The translations under genes were made by a program, and so were the position numbers. A stretch of DNA of 64,000 nt from Rebecca billardiae RCC1528. Taxonomy: Eukaryota; Haptophyta. The notes under the pieces were generated by a model. The model had not been told where the DNA came from and did no database searches. It saw only the letters and a program-made list of their open reading frames with translations. The stretch spans positions 3,410,001 to 3,474,000 of the forward strand of contig OZ251226.1 of NCBI GenBank assembly GCA_965240325.2. Direction: 5' to 3'. Below, piece after piece: positions 1 through 10,970 of this stretch. Position 1 is the first letter of the stretch, and every line of letters begins with the position of its first letter.

Positions 1-2
1 CG

Positions 3-80
3 GCGGAGGGCGGCGCGTGCGACCCCGCCGCGGAGAGGGCGTGCGAGGACGATGCGCAGGCCGAGGCGGACACGGACGGG

Positions 81-113
<33 letters not shown>

Positions 114-3100
114 CGCAGCCCCGAGCTCGCCGCGGCCGGCTGGCTCTCCGCGCTCGGCCGTGCGCAGCTGGCGCAGCTGCGCGCGCCGCGCGCCGCCGCC
201 GCCGCCCCTGCCACCTGCGCCGCGCCGCCCGCCGCCGCCGCCGCCCCTGCCGCCGCCGCCGCGCCGCCCGCCGCCCTCGCCGTGTGCGGCCGGCCGCTGC
301 CCGAGGCGTTCGCGCGCGCCCTCGAGCGCGAGTGCGCGTCCGAGGCGCAGCGCGCGCGGCGGGCGCGGCGGCACGCGCTGGTCGCCACGCTGCGCGCGCC
401 GCACAACGAGCGCACGCCGAGCGTGGGCGCCGTGCGGCGCGCGGCCGCCGCGGCGGAGGGCCTCGCGCCGCCGCGTGGCGTGAGCGGCGTGGTGGTGCGG
501 GCGCGCGCGCCGCCCGCCTTCGCCTTCGAGCTGACGGCGCAGCCCGAGGCGGACGGCCGCGCGGCGCTGCTGTATCTGCACGAGGCGGTGCGCGTCGCGC
601 AGGCGGCCGCGGCCGCGCCGCGCCAGCCGCGCGCGCCGCCGCGCGACGCGGTGCGCGCCGCCTCCCAGCAAGCAGCGGCGGCGGCGGCGGCAGCGCCCGC
701 CGCCGCGCCGCCCTCGGCACCCACGCCGCCGCACCACCACCACCACCCCCCGCCGCCGCTGCCGTGCCTCACCGTCGGGCTGCTGGGCGACGTGGCGCAC
801 GGCAAGTCTGCGCTGTGTGCGGCGCTGACGGCCGAGAGGACGCAGCGCCACTCGGCCGAGCGGCGCGCGCACGGCGCGACGCTCAAGCTCGGGTACGCGA
901 GCGCGCGGCTGCACGCGTGCGCGTGCGCGTGCGCGCGCTGCGGGCCGCGCGGCGGCGGCGGCGGCGGCGCGGACGACGACGACGCCGCTTGCGCGCGCGA
1001 CGCGGCGGCCGTGCCGCGCGCGGCCGTGCCGCGCGCGGCCGAGGCGGGCGCGGCCGAGGCGGGCTTGGCCCCTACTCCTACTCCTACTCCTACTCCTACT
1101 CCTACTCCTACGCCTACGCCTACGCCTACTCGTACTCCGTGCACCTGCCACTTCGCCACATGCGCCGAGCTCGCCCCCGCCCCGCCGGCGTGCCCCGCGT
1201 GCGCCCGCCCGATGCGCGCGCATCGCCAGCTCTGCCTCGTCGACAGCCCGGGCCACGCGCGACTAGGCGGCGTGGCGGTGCGCGCGTGCGGTGCGCTGGA
1301 CGGCGCAATTCTCGTCGCGAGTGCGACGCAGCCGTGTCCGAGCGCGCAGGCGCGCGCGCACCTCGCGGCGCTCGACGCCGCGGCGCAGCTCGCGCCCGGG
1401 CAGCTCGCCATCGTGCAGACCAAGGCCGACCGCCTCGCGTGCGCCGCGCGCGCGCGCGGCGCGGCCGACGCCGAGGCGGGCGCTGCGGCTGTGGCGCACG
1501 CGCTCGGCGCGCACGCGGCGAGCGCGCGCGCGGCGCTCGGCGCGAGCCGGCTCGGGCGCGCGGCGCCGATCATCCCGGCGGCGGCGCTGCTCGGCATCGG
1601 CCTCGACGCGCTCGCGCGCTGGCTCGCGCTCCTCCCCGCACCGCCGCCTCCGCCACACCTCGACCAGAGCGGCGACACCCTCGGCGGCGCCAGCGGCCCC
1701 GCGCCTCCGCCGCTGCTGCGCGCGCTGCGCTCCTTCGACGTGAACCGGCCGGGCGCGCGCGCGGCGCGGCTGGCGGGCGGCGTGCTGGGCGGCGTGGTGG
1801 AGGGCGGGGCGGTGCGCGAGGGAGACGCGCTGGAGGTGCGGCCGGGGCTCGCCGTGCGCGCGGCGGGCACCACGCCCGCCGGCGCGCCGCTCGCCGTCCG
1901 GCCGCTGCGCGCCACCGTCGAGGGCGCGGCGCGCGGCGGCGCGCGCGCGCGCGCCGCGGAGGGCGGCGGGCTGTGGGCCGTGCGCACGACGCTGTGCCCC
2001 TCGCTGTGCGCGGCGGACCGGCTGGCGGGGTCGCTGGGCGGGCGGCCGGGCACGCTGCCGCCCGTGTGGCACACCATCGACCTCGCGCACCTCGCCCGCG
2101 CCACAGACGACGCCGAGCCGCCGCGCCGCGCCGAGGCGGGCGCGGCGGACGCGCCCGGCGCGCCGCCGCGCCGCGCCCGCCGCGCCGCGGCCGCGCGGCT
2201 CGCGGCGGCGTGCGCCGAGGCGGTGCTGGCGGAGGACGAGGGCGTCGCCGAGCCACGCGCCCGCGCACACACCGCCGCGTGCCACGCCGAGCCCGCCGCC
2301 TCCGACGCGCCGCCGCCGCGCGAGCACGCCGCCGCGCGGGCGCGCGTGCTGCGTGCGGGCGAGGCCGTCGTCGTGCACGCGGGCTGCGCGGCGGTGCGCG
2401 GGGTGGTGGGCGCCGTCTCGCGCCGGGCGCAGACGGCGCGCGTGCAGCTGGGCGAGGCGCTCTGCGCGCCGCTGGGCTGCGCGCTCACCCTCGAGGCCGA
2501 GCGCGCCGCCCCGCCCGACGCGCAGCAGAGCGGCAGCGGCTGCGGCAGCGGCGGCGGCTGCGGCAGCGGCGGCGGCAGCAGCAGCGCGGAGCGCGCGCGC
2601 GAGGCTGCGGCGCCGCCGATGATGCGCCTGTGCGCGCGCGCCGTGCTGGCGGGCGGCGCGGAGTGCGCGGTGCTCGGCGAGGCGGACGCGGGCGAGAGCG
2701 AGGCGGTCGAGCGCGCTGGGCCCGGCGCCGCTGCGCCCACCGAGCCGCGCGCTGAGTCGCCGGCGCCGCGCGCGCCCCCGGCCGCGCCGCCGCCGTGCGC
2801 GCCGCTGCGGGCCGAGCCGGCGGCGGCAGCGCGCGGCGCGGAGCAGTGCGCGCCGCCGCCGCTTCCGGACGCGGGCGAGGAGAGCGCGTGGCGCGAGCGC
2901 GTCGCGCGCGCGCTCCTCCGCCCCGCCGACGCCGACGCCGGCGCCGACGCCCTCGGCGCGCGCGCGGCGCCGCGGCTGCCGCCCCTCGAGCTCGCGCGCG
3001 AGGGCGGCGCGCGCGTGGTGTGGGCGACGTTTGCGCGCACGGCGGCGGCGCTGGGCAGGCCGCCGGCGCAGCTGGAGGCGTACCTGCGCGCGGAGGGCGG

Positions 3101-3347
3101 GCTGCGGTGCGCGCGCGCGCTCGAGGGCGGCAGCGCGCTGCGCGTGCGCTGGGCGGGCCACGGGCTGGCGCAGCGGCTGTGCGCGCTGCTGCGCGCGTAC
3201 GCGCGCGAGACGGTGCAGTGCCACGAGTGCGGCGGGTTCGAGTCTCGGCTCTCGCGTGCCAGGGGCGACGGCAGGCCCGTCGGTGGGCGCGTGGAGCTCC
3301 AGTGCGCGCACTGCTGCGCGACGCGCTTCGTCCGCGCGTACGCCTGA
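3..3347 (+). CDS. eIF2-gamma-like GTPase fused to eIF2-beta-like domain (5' partial)
   Basis: This frame is open from the left window edge, so the true start lies outside; 1114 residues are visible. After an acidic run (ten Asp) and Ala-rich linkers, an eIF2-gamma-type GTPase begins. G1 is GDVAHGKS (nt 786-809), the switch-1 stretch reads TLKLGYASARL, a Cys-rich zinc-knuckle region is interrupted by a Pro-Thr repeat, G3 is DSPGH (1242-1256) and G4 is TKAD (1419-1430). Domain II follows (SFDVNRPG, GDALEVRPG, then LCAADRLAG) and then domain III. From about nt 2880 an eIF2-beta core follows (LPPLELAREGG at 2976) with a zinc ribbon of Cys pairs at 3219-3230 and 3303-3314. eIF2 delivers initiator Met-tRNA to the 40S subunit, and its subunits are normally separate chains. 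Residues encoded around 420-600 resemble the eIF2-alpha C-terminal domain, but weakly. G3 and G4 deviate from canonical DCPGH and NKID, so this may be a diverged paralogue. In-frame introns cannot be excluded. Confidence 0.8.
1073..1131 (+). repeat. CCTACT-type microsatellite inside the eIF2-gamma zinc-knuckle insert
   Basis: A hexanucleotide-like tract of cctact and cctacg units stays in frame and encodes alternating Pro-Thr residues. It sits between two Cys-rich segments of the GTPase domain, so the insert appears tolerated. It could be length-polymorphic. Confidence 0.85.
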
Positions 3348-3432
3348 GCCCAGGACGGCCTCCATTGTATCATGCGACGTTCTTGCCGTAAATCAAGTGA
3401 TGGGCTTTTGGCGATCAAATCTGATGACCGAG

Positions 3433-3701
3433 CAAGGGGCTTACAAAATACCACTGGGGGCGAAAGCGCCAGTGCGGAGCCCCGTCGCGACCCCGGCTCC
3501 TCAAACGGAAAGTGTCCGGTAGCTCTTATGGAAAAAAGACCGGAATGCCTTGAAAGAATACGAGATGTGTCGACAGATTACCCGCTTTCCCGGATTCAAA
3601 CTTCTCGCACAGTGTTTTCCACTCACCGGACACAATCCGTTTGAGGAGCCGGGGTGGCGACGACTGTGTTTCGCCCCCAGTGGTATTTTGTAAGCCCCTT
3701 G
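3433..3701. mobile_element. MITE with long terminal inverted repeats (hAT/Mutator-like)
   Basis: The element starts caaggggcttac and ends with the exact reverse complement. Near-perfect inverted identity covers the outer 32 bp. After a diverged gap it resumes (ccccggctcctcaaacgga on the left arm, its complement on the right), giving arms of roughly 90-100 bp. It is flanked by a direct repeat gaccgag (3426-3432 and 3702-3708), which can be read as 7 to 9 bp because the next two bases also match. No transposase is encoded. TIR length and a 7-9 bp duplication fit a non-autonomous hAT- or Mutator-type element. It lies about 85 bp after the stop codon of the eIF2-like gene. Confidence 0.82.
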
Positions 3702-4041
3702 GACCGAGCAGCCAATGATCTGGAGATCACTCGTTCCGATTGACGTGGCCGATTGTCAGTCGGAGGCCCTGACTGTACCGTACGTACTCATCAACTATGA
3801 TAATACTCATTTTGACTTGCGCTCGCATAGATCGTGATTTGAGATGCGTCGGGAGATCGCGCTCGCCAACCGCGGTACTTATCGGAGCTCGTTTAGCGCG
3901 GGTTCCATGATGAATACACCGCTTGGTGGCGCGCCCCCGTTTTCGTTTCTCAGCAGCGGTTCGTTCAATCACGTTGCCGCGCGCGCCCTCGAGCTCTCAG
4001 CTGCCGAGTGCATGCCCGCTCGCCAGGCCGAGTGGGGGGCA
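3702..4041. other. Intergenic region upstream of the nucleoside hydrolase gene
   Basis: This stretch is less GC-rich than the flanking coding DNA and probably holds promoter and 5' UTR. An open frame continues upstream of the chosen ATG (from 3844), but it lacks the composition of the coding regions and would bury the signal peptide. I treat it as 5' leader. Confidence 0.45.
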
Positions 4042-7000
4042 ATGACGAGGCCGCTCCTCGCGCTGCTCCTCGCGGGGCTCGCGCTCGCTGGGGCCGCGGC
4101 GGAGCCGGGCGCGCACGCCGTGGCCGTCCACGCGCCCCTTACCACGCACGCGGACGCCGCCGTCCCCGCGCTCCTCCCCGCGCGCCGCTCGGCCGTCTCG
4201 ACGACCGCTCGGGCCGCCACCGACGGCGCGCACTCGCCGGCCGGCCGCCGGCTCGCGGGCGGCGGCGAGTCTGGCGGCGGCGCGGCGGCGGAGTCGCGCG
4301 GCGAGGCGCGCCTCGGCCCGTTCGAGGGCTGGCCGAGCCTCGCGCTCCTCATCGCGCTGTGCGCGTGCGCGTGCTGCGTGCTGCCTCTGGTCGTCCTCTT
4401 CTTCTCGCACCGGCTGCGCGCGCTGCAGCGCGGGCTGGGCGCGCAGCCCTCGAGCGCGGTGCCGCTGGTGATGATCACCGACACGGGGCAGGGTGCGCGC
4501 GCCGCCGCGCGCGCCGCGCCCCGCCGCGCTGCCGCCCGCGCCCGCCGCTTCCCCCCCCCCCCCCCGGCAGCGCCGCGCGCGCCGCGCCGTGCCACCGTGC
4601 CGCCGCTCGCGCGCGCGCCGCGCGCCTCTGACGTGCGCGCGCGCGCGCGCGCGCCGCGGCGTGCCGCACAGACCTGGATGACGAGATGGCGCTGATCATG
4701 TGCCGCTTCCTCGTCGACCAGGGCCTCGTCGACCTCCGCGCGGTCGTCGCCAACCTGCAGCCCGCGCTCGCGCGCGCGCGGCTCGTGCGCGGCACGCTCG
4801 ACCTGCTGCGGCTGCGGGACGTGCCGGTGGGCGCCGGGACGGACGGCGGCTCGCGCGCGCAGGGGGACACGTTCAGCGACACGGCGGCGCAGTACATGCC
4901 CACGGCGCAGGCGGCGCGCACGCTCTCCATCGAGCCCGGCCTCGCCCTCCTCAAGCGCGTCCTCAGCGCCGCCGCGCCCGCCTCTGTCACGCTGCTGCTG
5001 ATCTCGTCGCTGCGAGATGCGGCCATCCTGCTGCGGGACTACCCCGCGCTGGTGCGGGAGAAGGTGGCGCGCGTGGTGATCATGGGCGGCGTGGAGCTGC
5101 CGCCCGCGCTGCGCGACGCGTCGGAGCCGGGCGCGCAGGACGCCGCCGCCGCCGCCCCCTCGCTGCGCGCCAGCCGCGTGGCGCGGCCGCCGGCCACGTC
5201 TGCCGGCTGGGCGTGCAGCGGCTGTGCGCGCCCGTCTGCAGCGGCCGCGCGCTGGAGCCACTCGTCCGACTCGGTGCGCACGGCGCTGCACGCGTGGACG
5301 GGGGCGGGGCGGGGCGCGCAGCCCTCCGCCGCGGACGGCGACGACGGGGCGGACGACTTCCTGCGCCCCGACTCGGCGCACAACAACATGGTGCGCGCGC
5401 GCGCGACGCGCGCCGCACCGCTGCCGGCGCGCGCGGCGCGGCCGGCGCGCGCCGACGGCTCTGACGGCTGTCTCTGCTTGCGCGCCACCCCGCCCCCGCG
5501 CGCCGCGTGCAGTTCGACATGCGCTCGGCGCGCTTCGTGTACAGCGCGCTGCAGGAGATGGGCGTGCCCATGACCGTCGTCTCGCGCCACGCCGCGTACG
5601 CCGCGCCCGTGCGGCGCGACATCTACGACCACCTCGCGCAGAGCGGCAGCCCGATCGGCTGGCGGCTGCGCAAGGTGCAGCGCGAGAGCATCGAGCAGCT
5701 GTGGCGGCGGGCGTGCGCGCCGCCGGGCTCCGCGGAGCGCGAGGGCCTGCCCGAGCGCTGCACCAAGGAGTGGTTCTCACAGACGTTCTGCGCGGGCGAG
5801 GCGGGCGGGCGCGCGCGCGAGGACGCCATCTGGGGTGCGCGGCACGCGCGCGGCGGCCGCGCGGCGGCCGCGCGGCGGCCGCGCGGCGCAGCGGCGGCGC
5901 AGCAGCGCGCGCCGATTGCGCGCGCGCTCACCCCCGCCGCGCCGCGCCGCCCCTGTTTGTGCAGACCTGGTGCAGAGCTTCAACATGTACGACGTGATCT
6001 CGCTGCTCGCGTGCGTGCCCGCGCTGGCGGACGCCCTGCTCGCCCCCACGGAGCTGCAGGTGCGCGGCACCAGGCACGCGCTGGTCGGGCTCTCGGCGGC
6101 GGTGCCGGGCGTGCAGGACGCGAAGGCGATGAGCGTGTTCGTCGCGCGCGGCCTCGCGATGGGCGTGGGCGCGACGACCGAGGCCGCGGCGCGCACGCCC
6201 CTCCTCGTGTTCGTGGTGGACGAGCCCAACGTGCCGGCAGCGCTGATGCTGTCGTTGCTGGCCGCGCTCGCGTCCTCCAACGTGGTCACGTGCGCGGGGC
6301 TGGTCGTGGTCGAGCGCGCGGCCGCGGGGATGGCGTCGGACCTGCGCGCGGCCGAGCTCTGCGCCGAGCTCGGCCTCTCGGGCGTGTGCCCCGTGCTCAC
6401 CCTCTCCGAGGCCGACGCGTCGCGCGGCGCCGTCGAGCGCATCTGCGCGCTCTACGACGGGCTGGACGCGCTCGACCTGGTGCTCTGCGGCGCGGCGCCC
6501 AGGGTGCTCGCGGCGCTCGCGCGGCGGCGGCCGCGGCTCTTCCGCGAGAAGACGGCGAGCGTGACGTGCCGGGGCACGCTCGGCGTGGTCGCCGAGCGGC
6601 GCATGCGCGGCGGCGGGCCGCACTCCGCCTCCGACGCGTCCTCCACCTCGCACGGCGGCGGGCACGCGCGCTCCTCCACCTCCGCGGGCGGCACGGTCTC
6701 CGACCTCGAGGGCGACGCGATCTACAGCGACCTCTCGCCCTCGGGCGCGGGGCGGCTGGGGCCGCAGGGGCTGAGGCGCGGGAGGCAGGGCACGGGGCAC
6801 GTCGGGCACAGCCGGCACGCCACGGGCGTGATGCCGCTGGCGGGCGGCGGCGGCGGCGGCGCGGCGGGCGGCGGCGGCGGCGGCATCCGGCGCGGTCGCG
6901 GCATGACGTCGGCGCTCGCGCAGCGGGCACCGCGGCTGCTGCCGAGCGCGACCTCGCCCGGCTCTGTCGGGCGGAGCTCGGGGCGTGTGAGCGGCGCGAG

Positions 7001-8825
7001 CACCGACCCGGAGCAGGAGCACGGCGGCTCCGGCCGCTGCTCCGCCGCCTCGCACTCGTCCTCCGCCGCCCAGCGCCCCTCGCTCATGGACGCGCGCGCG
7101 GTCGCGCGACAGCTCGAGGCGCTGCGCGCGCGCGGCGGCGGCCACGGCGCGTGCGCGGGCGGCGGCGCGGAGGAGGACCCGGGACCGTCCGTCTCTGCGG
7201 CCGTGTCGGTGGCCGCGTCGGCGGACAGCTCGCCCAACCCCACGCCGCCCGGCCGCTCGCGCCACCACGAGGCCGGGGCGGGCCCCTCGCTCTCGACCGT
7301 GGCCGAGCTGACGACGCTGCAGGAGTTCTCAGGCGACGAGGACGAGGAGGAGGTGGAGGGCGAGGCGGCGCAGCGGCAGCGGCAGCAGCGCGCCGAGGCG
7401 GACGAGGCGGCGCGCGAGGAGGGCGCCGAGCCGCAGCAGCAGCAGCACGGCGGCGGCGGCGGCGGCCGCGCGGCCGACGTCTCCGTCGACTCCGCGGGCG
7501 TCGAGATCATCGCGAGATGCGTCGACCTGGGCGTGCCGCTGCGGCTGGTGCCTCCGCCCCTCGTGGACGCGTGCGCCGTGCCGCGCCAGCTGCTCGACGA
7601 GGTGTGGCGCGCGGCGGGCGGCTCGAGGCGCGCGCTCGGCGGCCGCGTGCGCGCGCGCGCAAAGTACGCGTCGCTCGCCGCGGCGCAGCGGCTGGTGGGC
7701 GCGGCGGGCGCCGAGGGGGCGAAGCGGCTCGAGCGCACGCACGGCGTGCCGGCTGCGCTGACGCTGGACGTCGTCAGCGGCCGCGCCGTGCCGCCGCCGC
7801 CCGGCGCCGCGGCCGACGCGGAGCGCGCCGCGCTCGAGGCGCGCGAGGACGCGCTGTGGCAGGCGGTGCGCACCGTGCCCGCGCCGCTCGTCGCGCCGCT
7901 CGCCGCCGCGACCGCGCGGCTGCACGCGCGCTACTTCTGCGTGGCCGCCGTCTCGCGGCACCGCGGCACGCGGCACGAGGAGCTGGGCTGGGCGCCGCAG
8001 CACCCCGAGGCACGCGCCGAGGCCGAGGCCGAGGCCGAGGCCGAGGGCGGCGGCGAGGCGGCCGCCGCGTCTGGGCTGCGCGCCCTCGTGTCCACCGCGC
8101 TGGTGGGCGTGCTCTTCCAGGCGGGCGTCGACGTGGAGCTCGGCGCGCCCACGGCGGGCGGCGTGCGCGCGCTGCACATCGACGGCATGGGCGAGGTTGG
8201 GCTGAGCGGCGAGCTGCCGCACTGGCTGATCGGCGGCGGGGAGGCGGAGGCGGCGGGCGGCGGCGCGGGCGGCGCGCGGGCGGCGCGCGGGCCCGCCGCG
8301 TGGCTGCGCGACGCGCGCGCGCGGCTGCGCGGCGCCGCCGGCGCGGACGGCCGCGCGAGCGCGCGCCGGCGCGGCTCGGGCGCCGCCGCCAGCGCCGCCG
8401 CCGTCGCGCCGGCCACCGCCACGCTCACGGCCGCCTCGCACGCGGCGGCGCTCGGCTCGGACGAGGCGCCGAGCTCGCTCGTGCAGGCGCGGCACGAGCC
8501 CGACGACCGCGCGCCGCCGCGCGACGGCGCGCCCGCCGCCGCCGACGCGGAGGGCGACGTCGAGGCCGGCGGCATCAAGCGCGCGCGCGACGCGCAGCGC
8601 GACGCGCAGCGCGGCGCCGGCCGCGCCGGCGGCGCGGCGGCCGGTGGCGCCGAGGAGGCGAGCGAGGTCGAGCTCTTCGCGCAGGTGATGCAGCGGGTGG
8701 AGGAGCGCACCCAGGCACCCGTGCCACCCTCGCCGGCGCGCCGCGGCCCGCGCGGCTCGAGGCGCTCCGTGGGCTCGGACGGCGGCCGCTCGCCCGCAAA
8801 CCTGCGGCGCTCGCCGGCACCGTGA
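4042..8825 (+). CDS. Membrane-anchored tandem nucleoside-hydrolase-like protein
   Basis: Predicted exons are 4042-4492, 4672-5390, 5513-5834 and 5965-8825, giving 1450 aa; each junction restores frame and conserved motifs. The start gives a signal peptide (MTRPLLALLLAGLALAGAAA). A second hydrophobic segment lies at about residues 95-120 (WPSLALLIALCACACC). The first inosine/uridine-type nucleoside hydrolase domain begins with TDTGQDLDDE (about 146-155; the Asp cluster that binds Ca2+ and ribose), then VVIMGGVEL, HNNMFD (388-392) and FNMYDV. A second copy starts near residue 575 and follows the same order, but its Asp cluster is replaced by VDEPNVPAA, so it is probably non-catalytic. Long Gly/Ser/acidic low-complexity inserts interrupt copy two. 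Family members hydrolyse N-glycosidic bonds of nucleosides; the substrate here is unknown. If the second hydrophobic segment spans the membrane, the hydrolase domains would face the cytosol. Confidence 0.78.
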
Positions 8826-10040
8826 CCAGGCTGCTGCTCGGATCGCCGACTGCCGCCATCCCTGAGTCGAGTCTCACGACCGGACACCGTCGGACTGCCG
8901 CCGTCTGTCCCGTCCGTCGGCGTGCGTCCCACCGCCGCACTCACGAGTCACGGCACGGGCCACGGCACAGCCGAGTCGTCACCCGCGGCCCGTTGGCCGC
9001 GGGCGGCTGACCGCTGAGGCTCCCTCGCCACGGCGCGGCCACGTCTCATAGTTACGAGTCAGCACCGTATCATATTGTTATCTTAATAGTAAAGGGTCAT
9101 TTCACCGCTATAACTGTCAGGCAGCCGCCATCATGCGTGACGACGTGCCGCCCACGCGGCCGCGCCACGTGCGTGAGCGCGTTCCCACATTCCCCGCGAC
9201 GGGGTCGCCGTCCCCAGCCGCTCCGACGCGCTCTTGGGGTCCGCGCGGGCCCTCAGCACCCTAAGAACCCATCCTACTCGTCGACGGCGCTGGCCTCGCC
9301 GCGTTGAATGTTACAACAGATAGCTTAGTGTGGTTCGAGCCCCGTGCACTGGCCGCGGCACTCGCATGACAGGTCCAGCGGCGCCCTGTGGGCAAGCGAG
9401 CCAAGAGGCGCAGCGAGTCCGGTCCGGCTGTAGTACAGGCCGAGCGCGAGCGCCTAGTTCCAGCCGCGCGCGCGCCGCGCCGCTGGCGCCGGGCTCGCCC
9501 GGGGCAGAAGGCGCCGTTGCAGCGCTCCTTCTGCCATCATGTGATCCGCCGGCAGGAAGACCTGACTTGCGCCCAGTTTGGACAAAAACATTGATGATGA
9601 CGATGGGTGCTGCGGGCCGAGAAGCATTATCATTATTGAATAACGACCGCTTTTGATGAATATGGCTGACTTCAAAATGATGATGACGACAATGTTATCA
9701 TCGTATATACATGATATTGATACCTGTAACTCCAAGGGCCGTACCTGTACGCCATGGAGATACAACTGAGGTCGTTGATGAGCCATGTGCGGGTAGATTA
9801 ACCTCCCACGACCTACTTGTCGTTAGGTTTAAGGTTTCTTATTGTCACTGATTGATAACAACATCACATGATTGAGATCACATGATCACAGTAAATATCT
9901 GAACCGCTGAAAAATTAGCTCATAGCAATCACCCCGGCACCCCCGTGACTCCGACCCTCCCCAACTTCGCGCCACTGGCCGAAGCGCAGGTGGACCACCC
10001 CGCCCACCACCCGCCTGAACCGCATCTGCAGGCCTTGACA
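8826..10040. other. Intergenic region, no gene recognised
   Basis: GC falls after the nucleoside hydrolase stop. Short open frames here (for example around 9330-9656) lack recognisable motifs. A ggttcgag string at about 9332 resembles a tRNA T-loop, but its stem does not pair. The last few hundred bases probably include the promoter of the zinc-finger gene. Confidence 0.5.
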
Positions 10041-10970
10041 ATGGACCGATTGCTCGAGCTGCACCTGCTGGACGTGCTCAACCGCCGACGCCAGCGCTCG
10101 CTACTCAACCCGCGTGAATCCACCACGCGCGGCGCACCTCCCCTCCTCCTCGCCCACCTCGAGCAGCAGATGCACGCCGGGACTGCGCTCGGCCCACCTG
10201 CCCGCGTGCCGGACGAGCACTGGCTGCCACTCGACAGCCGTGGCGGCGCTGGGCTTCTCGTGCCGCCGGGGCCCCATGCGCACGCTCCTCTCGCTCCTCA
10301 CATCGCGAGCTTTCCCGCCGTGGAGTCCCTGCCGCTCCCCTCCTGGCATCGCATGCTGGCGCAGCTCGGCCTCTCTCCGGCCGCCGCCGCCGCCGCGATG
10401 CCTCCTTCCCCCTCGTTGCCTCCGCCGCTCGCGCTTCTGCCCTTTGCGCAGCTCGAGCTCGGCGCGAACGCGTTGGACGAAGCACCCCCACCGGACCAGG
10501 TGGCTGAGCCGCCGCCAGCTGTTAATGACGAGCCGCATGACGAGGAGCAGGAGGACGACCTGAGGAGTGCGGCCGTGCACGAGCAGCGCTCAGCGGGCAC
10601 GCGCTGGGACCAGCCGACGCCGTGCACCGTGTGCAAGCGCATGTTCGCGACCAAGTACCAAGCCATGAAGCACTTCATGCGGGTGCACTTCAAGGGCGCA
10701 AAGCGGCACGTCTGCACGCGCTGCGGTGACAAGGCCTACGCCATGAAGGAGGACCTCACCACGCACCTGAAGGCGTGCGGGCGCGTGTTCCTGTGCTCGT
10801 GCGGCATGCGGCTGCGCTCGCGGGCGACGCTCACGCGCCACTGCCGGCTGACGACGCACGCGCCACTCTCGCTGGACGGCTACGAGGGTGCGCCGCAGCT
10901 TTCGCCGCCCACCCACGCAGCCGCGTCTGCGCATGGCATGGAGACGAGCGCATCCGACAGCACGGCGTGA
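10041..10970 (+). CDS. IDD-like C2H2/C2HC zinc-finger protein
   Basis: 309 aa from the first in-frame ATG. The frame is open upstream to a stop at 9900 without an ATG, so an upstream spliced exon remains possible. The N-terminal two thirds is Pro/Ala-rich with a conserved-looking start (MDRLLELHLLDVL). The zinc fingers are C-terminal. Finger 1 is CTVCKRMF with C195/C198/H211/H216. Finger 2 is CTRCGDKAYAMKEDLTTH with C225/C228/H241/C245 (C2HC). Finger 3 is CSCGMRLRSRATLTRH with a C-x-C spacing. The C2HC finger followed by a C-x-C finger resembles the paired C-terminal fingers of plant INDETERMINATE-domain proteins, which bind DNA and protein partners. I infer a nuclear transcription regulator. 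No intron is needed. Confidence 0.72.
   Translation: MDRLLELHLLDVLNRRRQRSLLNPRESTTRGAPPLLLAHLEQQMHAGTALGPPARVPDEHWLPLDSRGGAGLLVPPGPHAHAPLAPHIASFPAVESLPLPSWHRMLAQLGLSPAAAAAAMPPSPSLPPPLALLPFAQLELGANALDEAPPPDQVAEPPPAVNDEPHDEEQEDDLRSAAVHEQRSAGTRWDQPTPCTVCKRMFATKYQAMKHFMRVHFKGAKRHVCTRCGDKAYAMKEDLTTHLKACGRVFLCSCGMRLRSRATLTRHCRLTTHAPLSLDGYEGAPQLSPPTHAAASAHGMETSASDSTA

Noticed and set aside
17-2755. Long overlapping frames on both strands in GC-rich genes (for example 17-2755 plus and 1263-3365 minus)
   Set aside because: They are Arg/Ala/Gly-rich shadows produced by absent stop codons in very GC-rich DNA. Only one frame per locus shows conserved motifs.
3844-4041. N-terminal extension of the nucleoside hydrolase from an upstream ATG
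   Set aside because: It would place about 66 residues before an excellent signal peptide, and its base composition is unlike the coding exons.
5507-9010. A continuous 1167-residue frame covering exon 3 and the region of exon 4 of the nucleoside hydrolase
   Set aside because: Only its first 109 codons are real coding sequence. Conserved motifs then move to another frame across an intron, and the remainder is Arg/Gly-rich shadow.
9325-9360. A tRNA-like T-loop string (ggttcgag)
   Set aside because: The flanking bases do not form a T stem, and no acceptor or anticodon arms can be folded around it.
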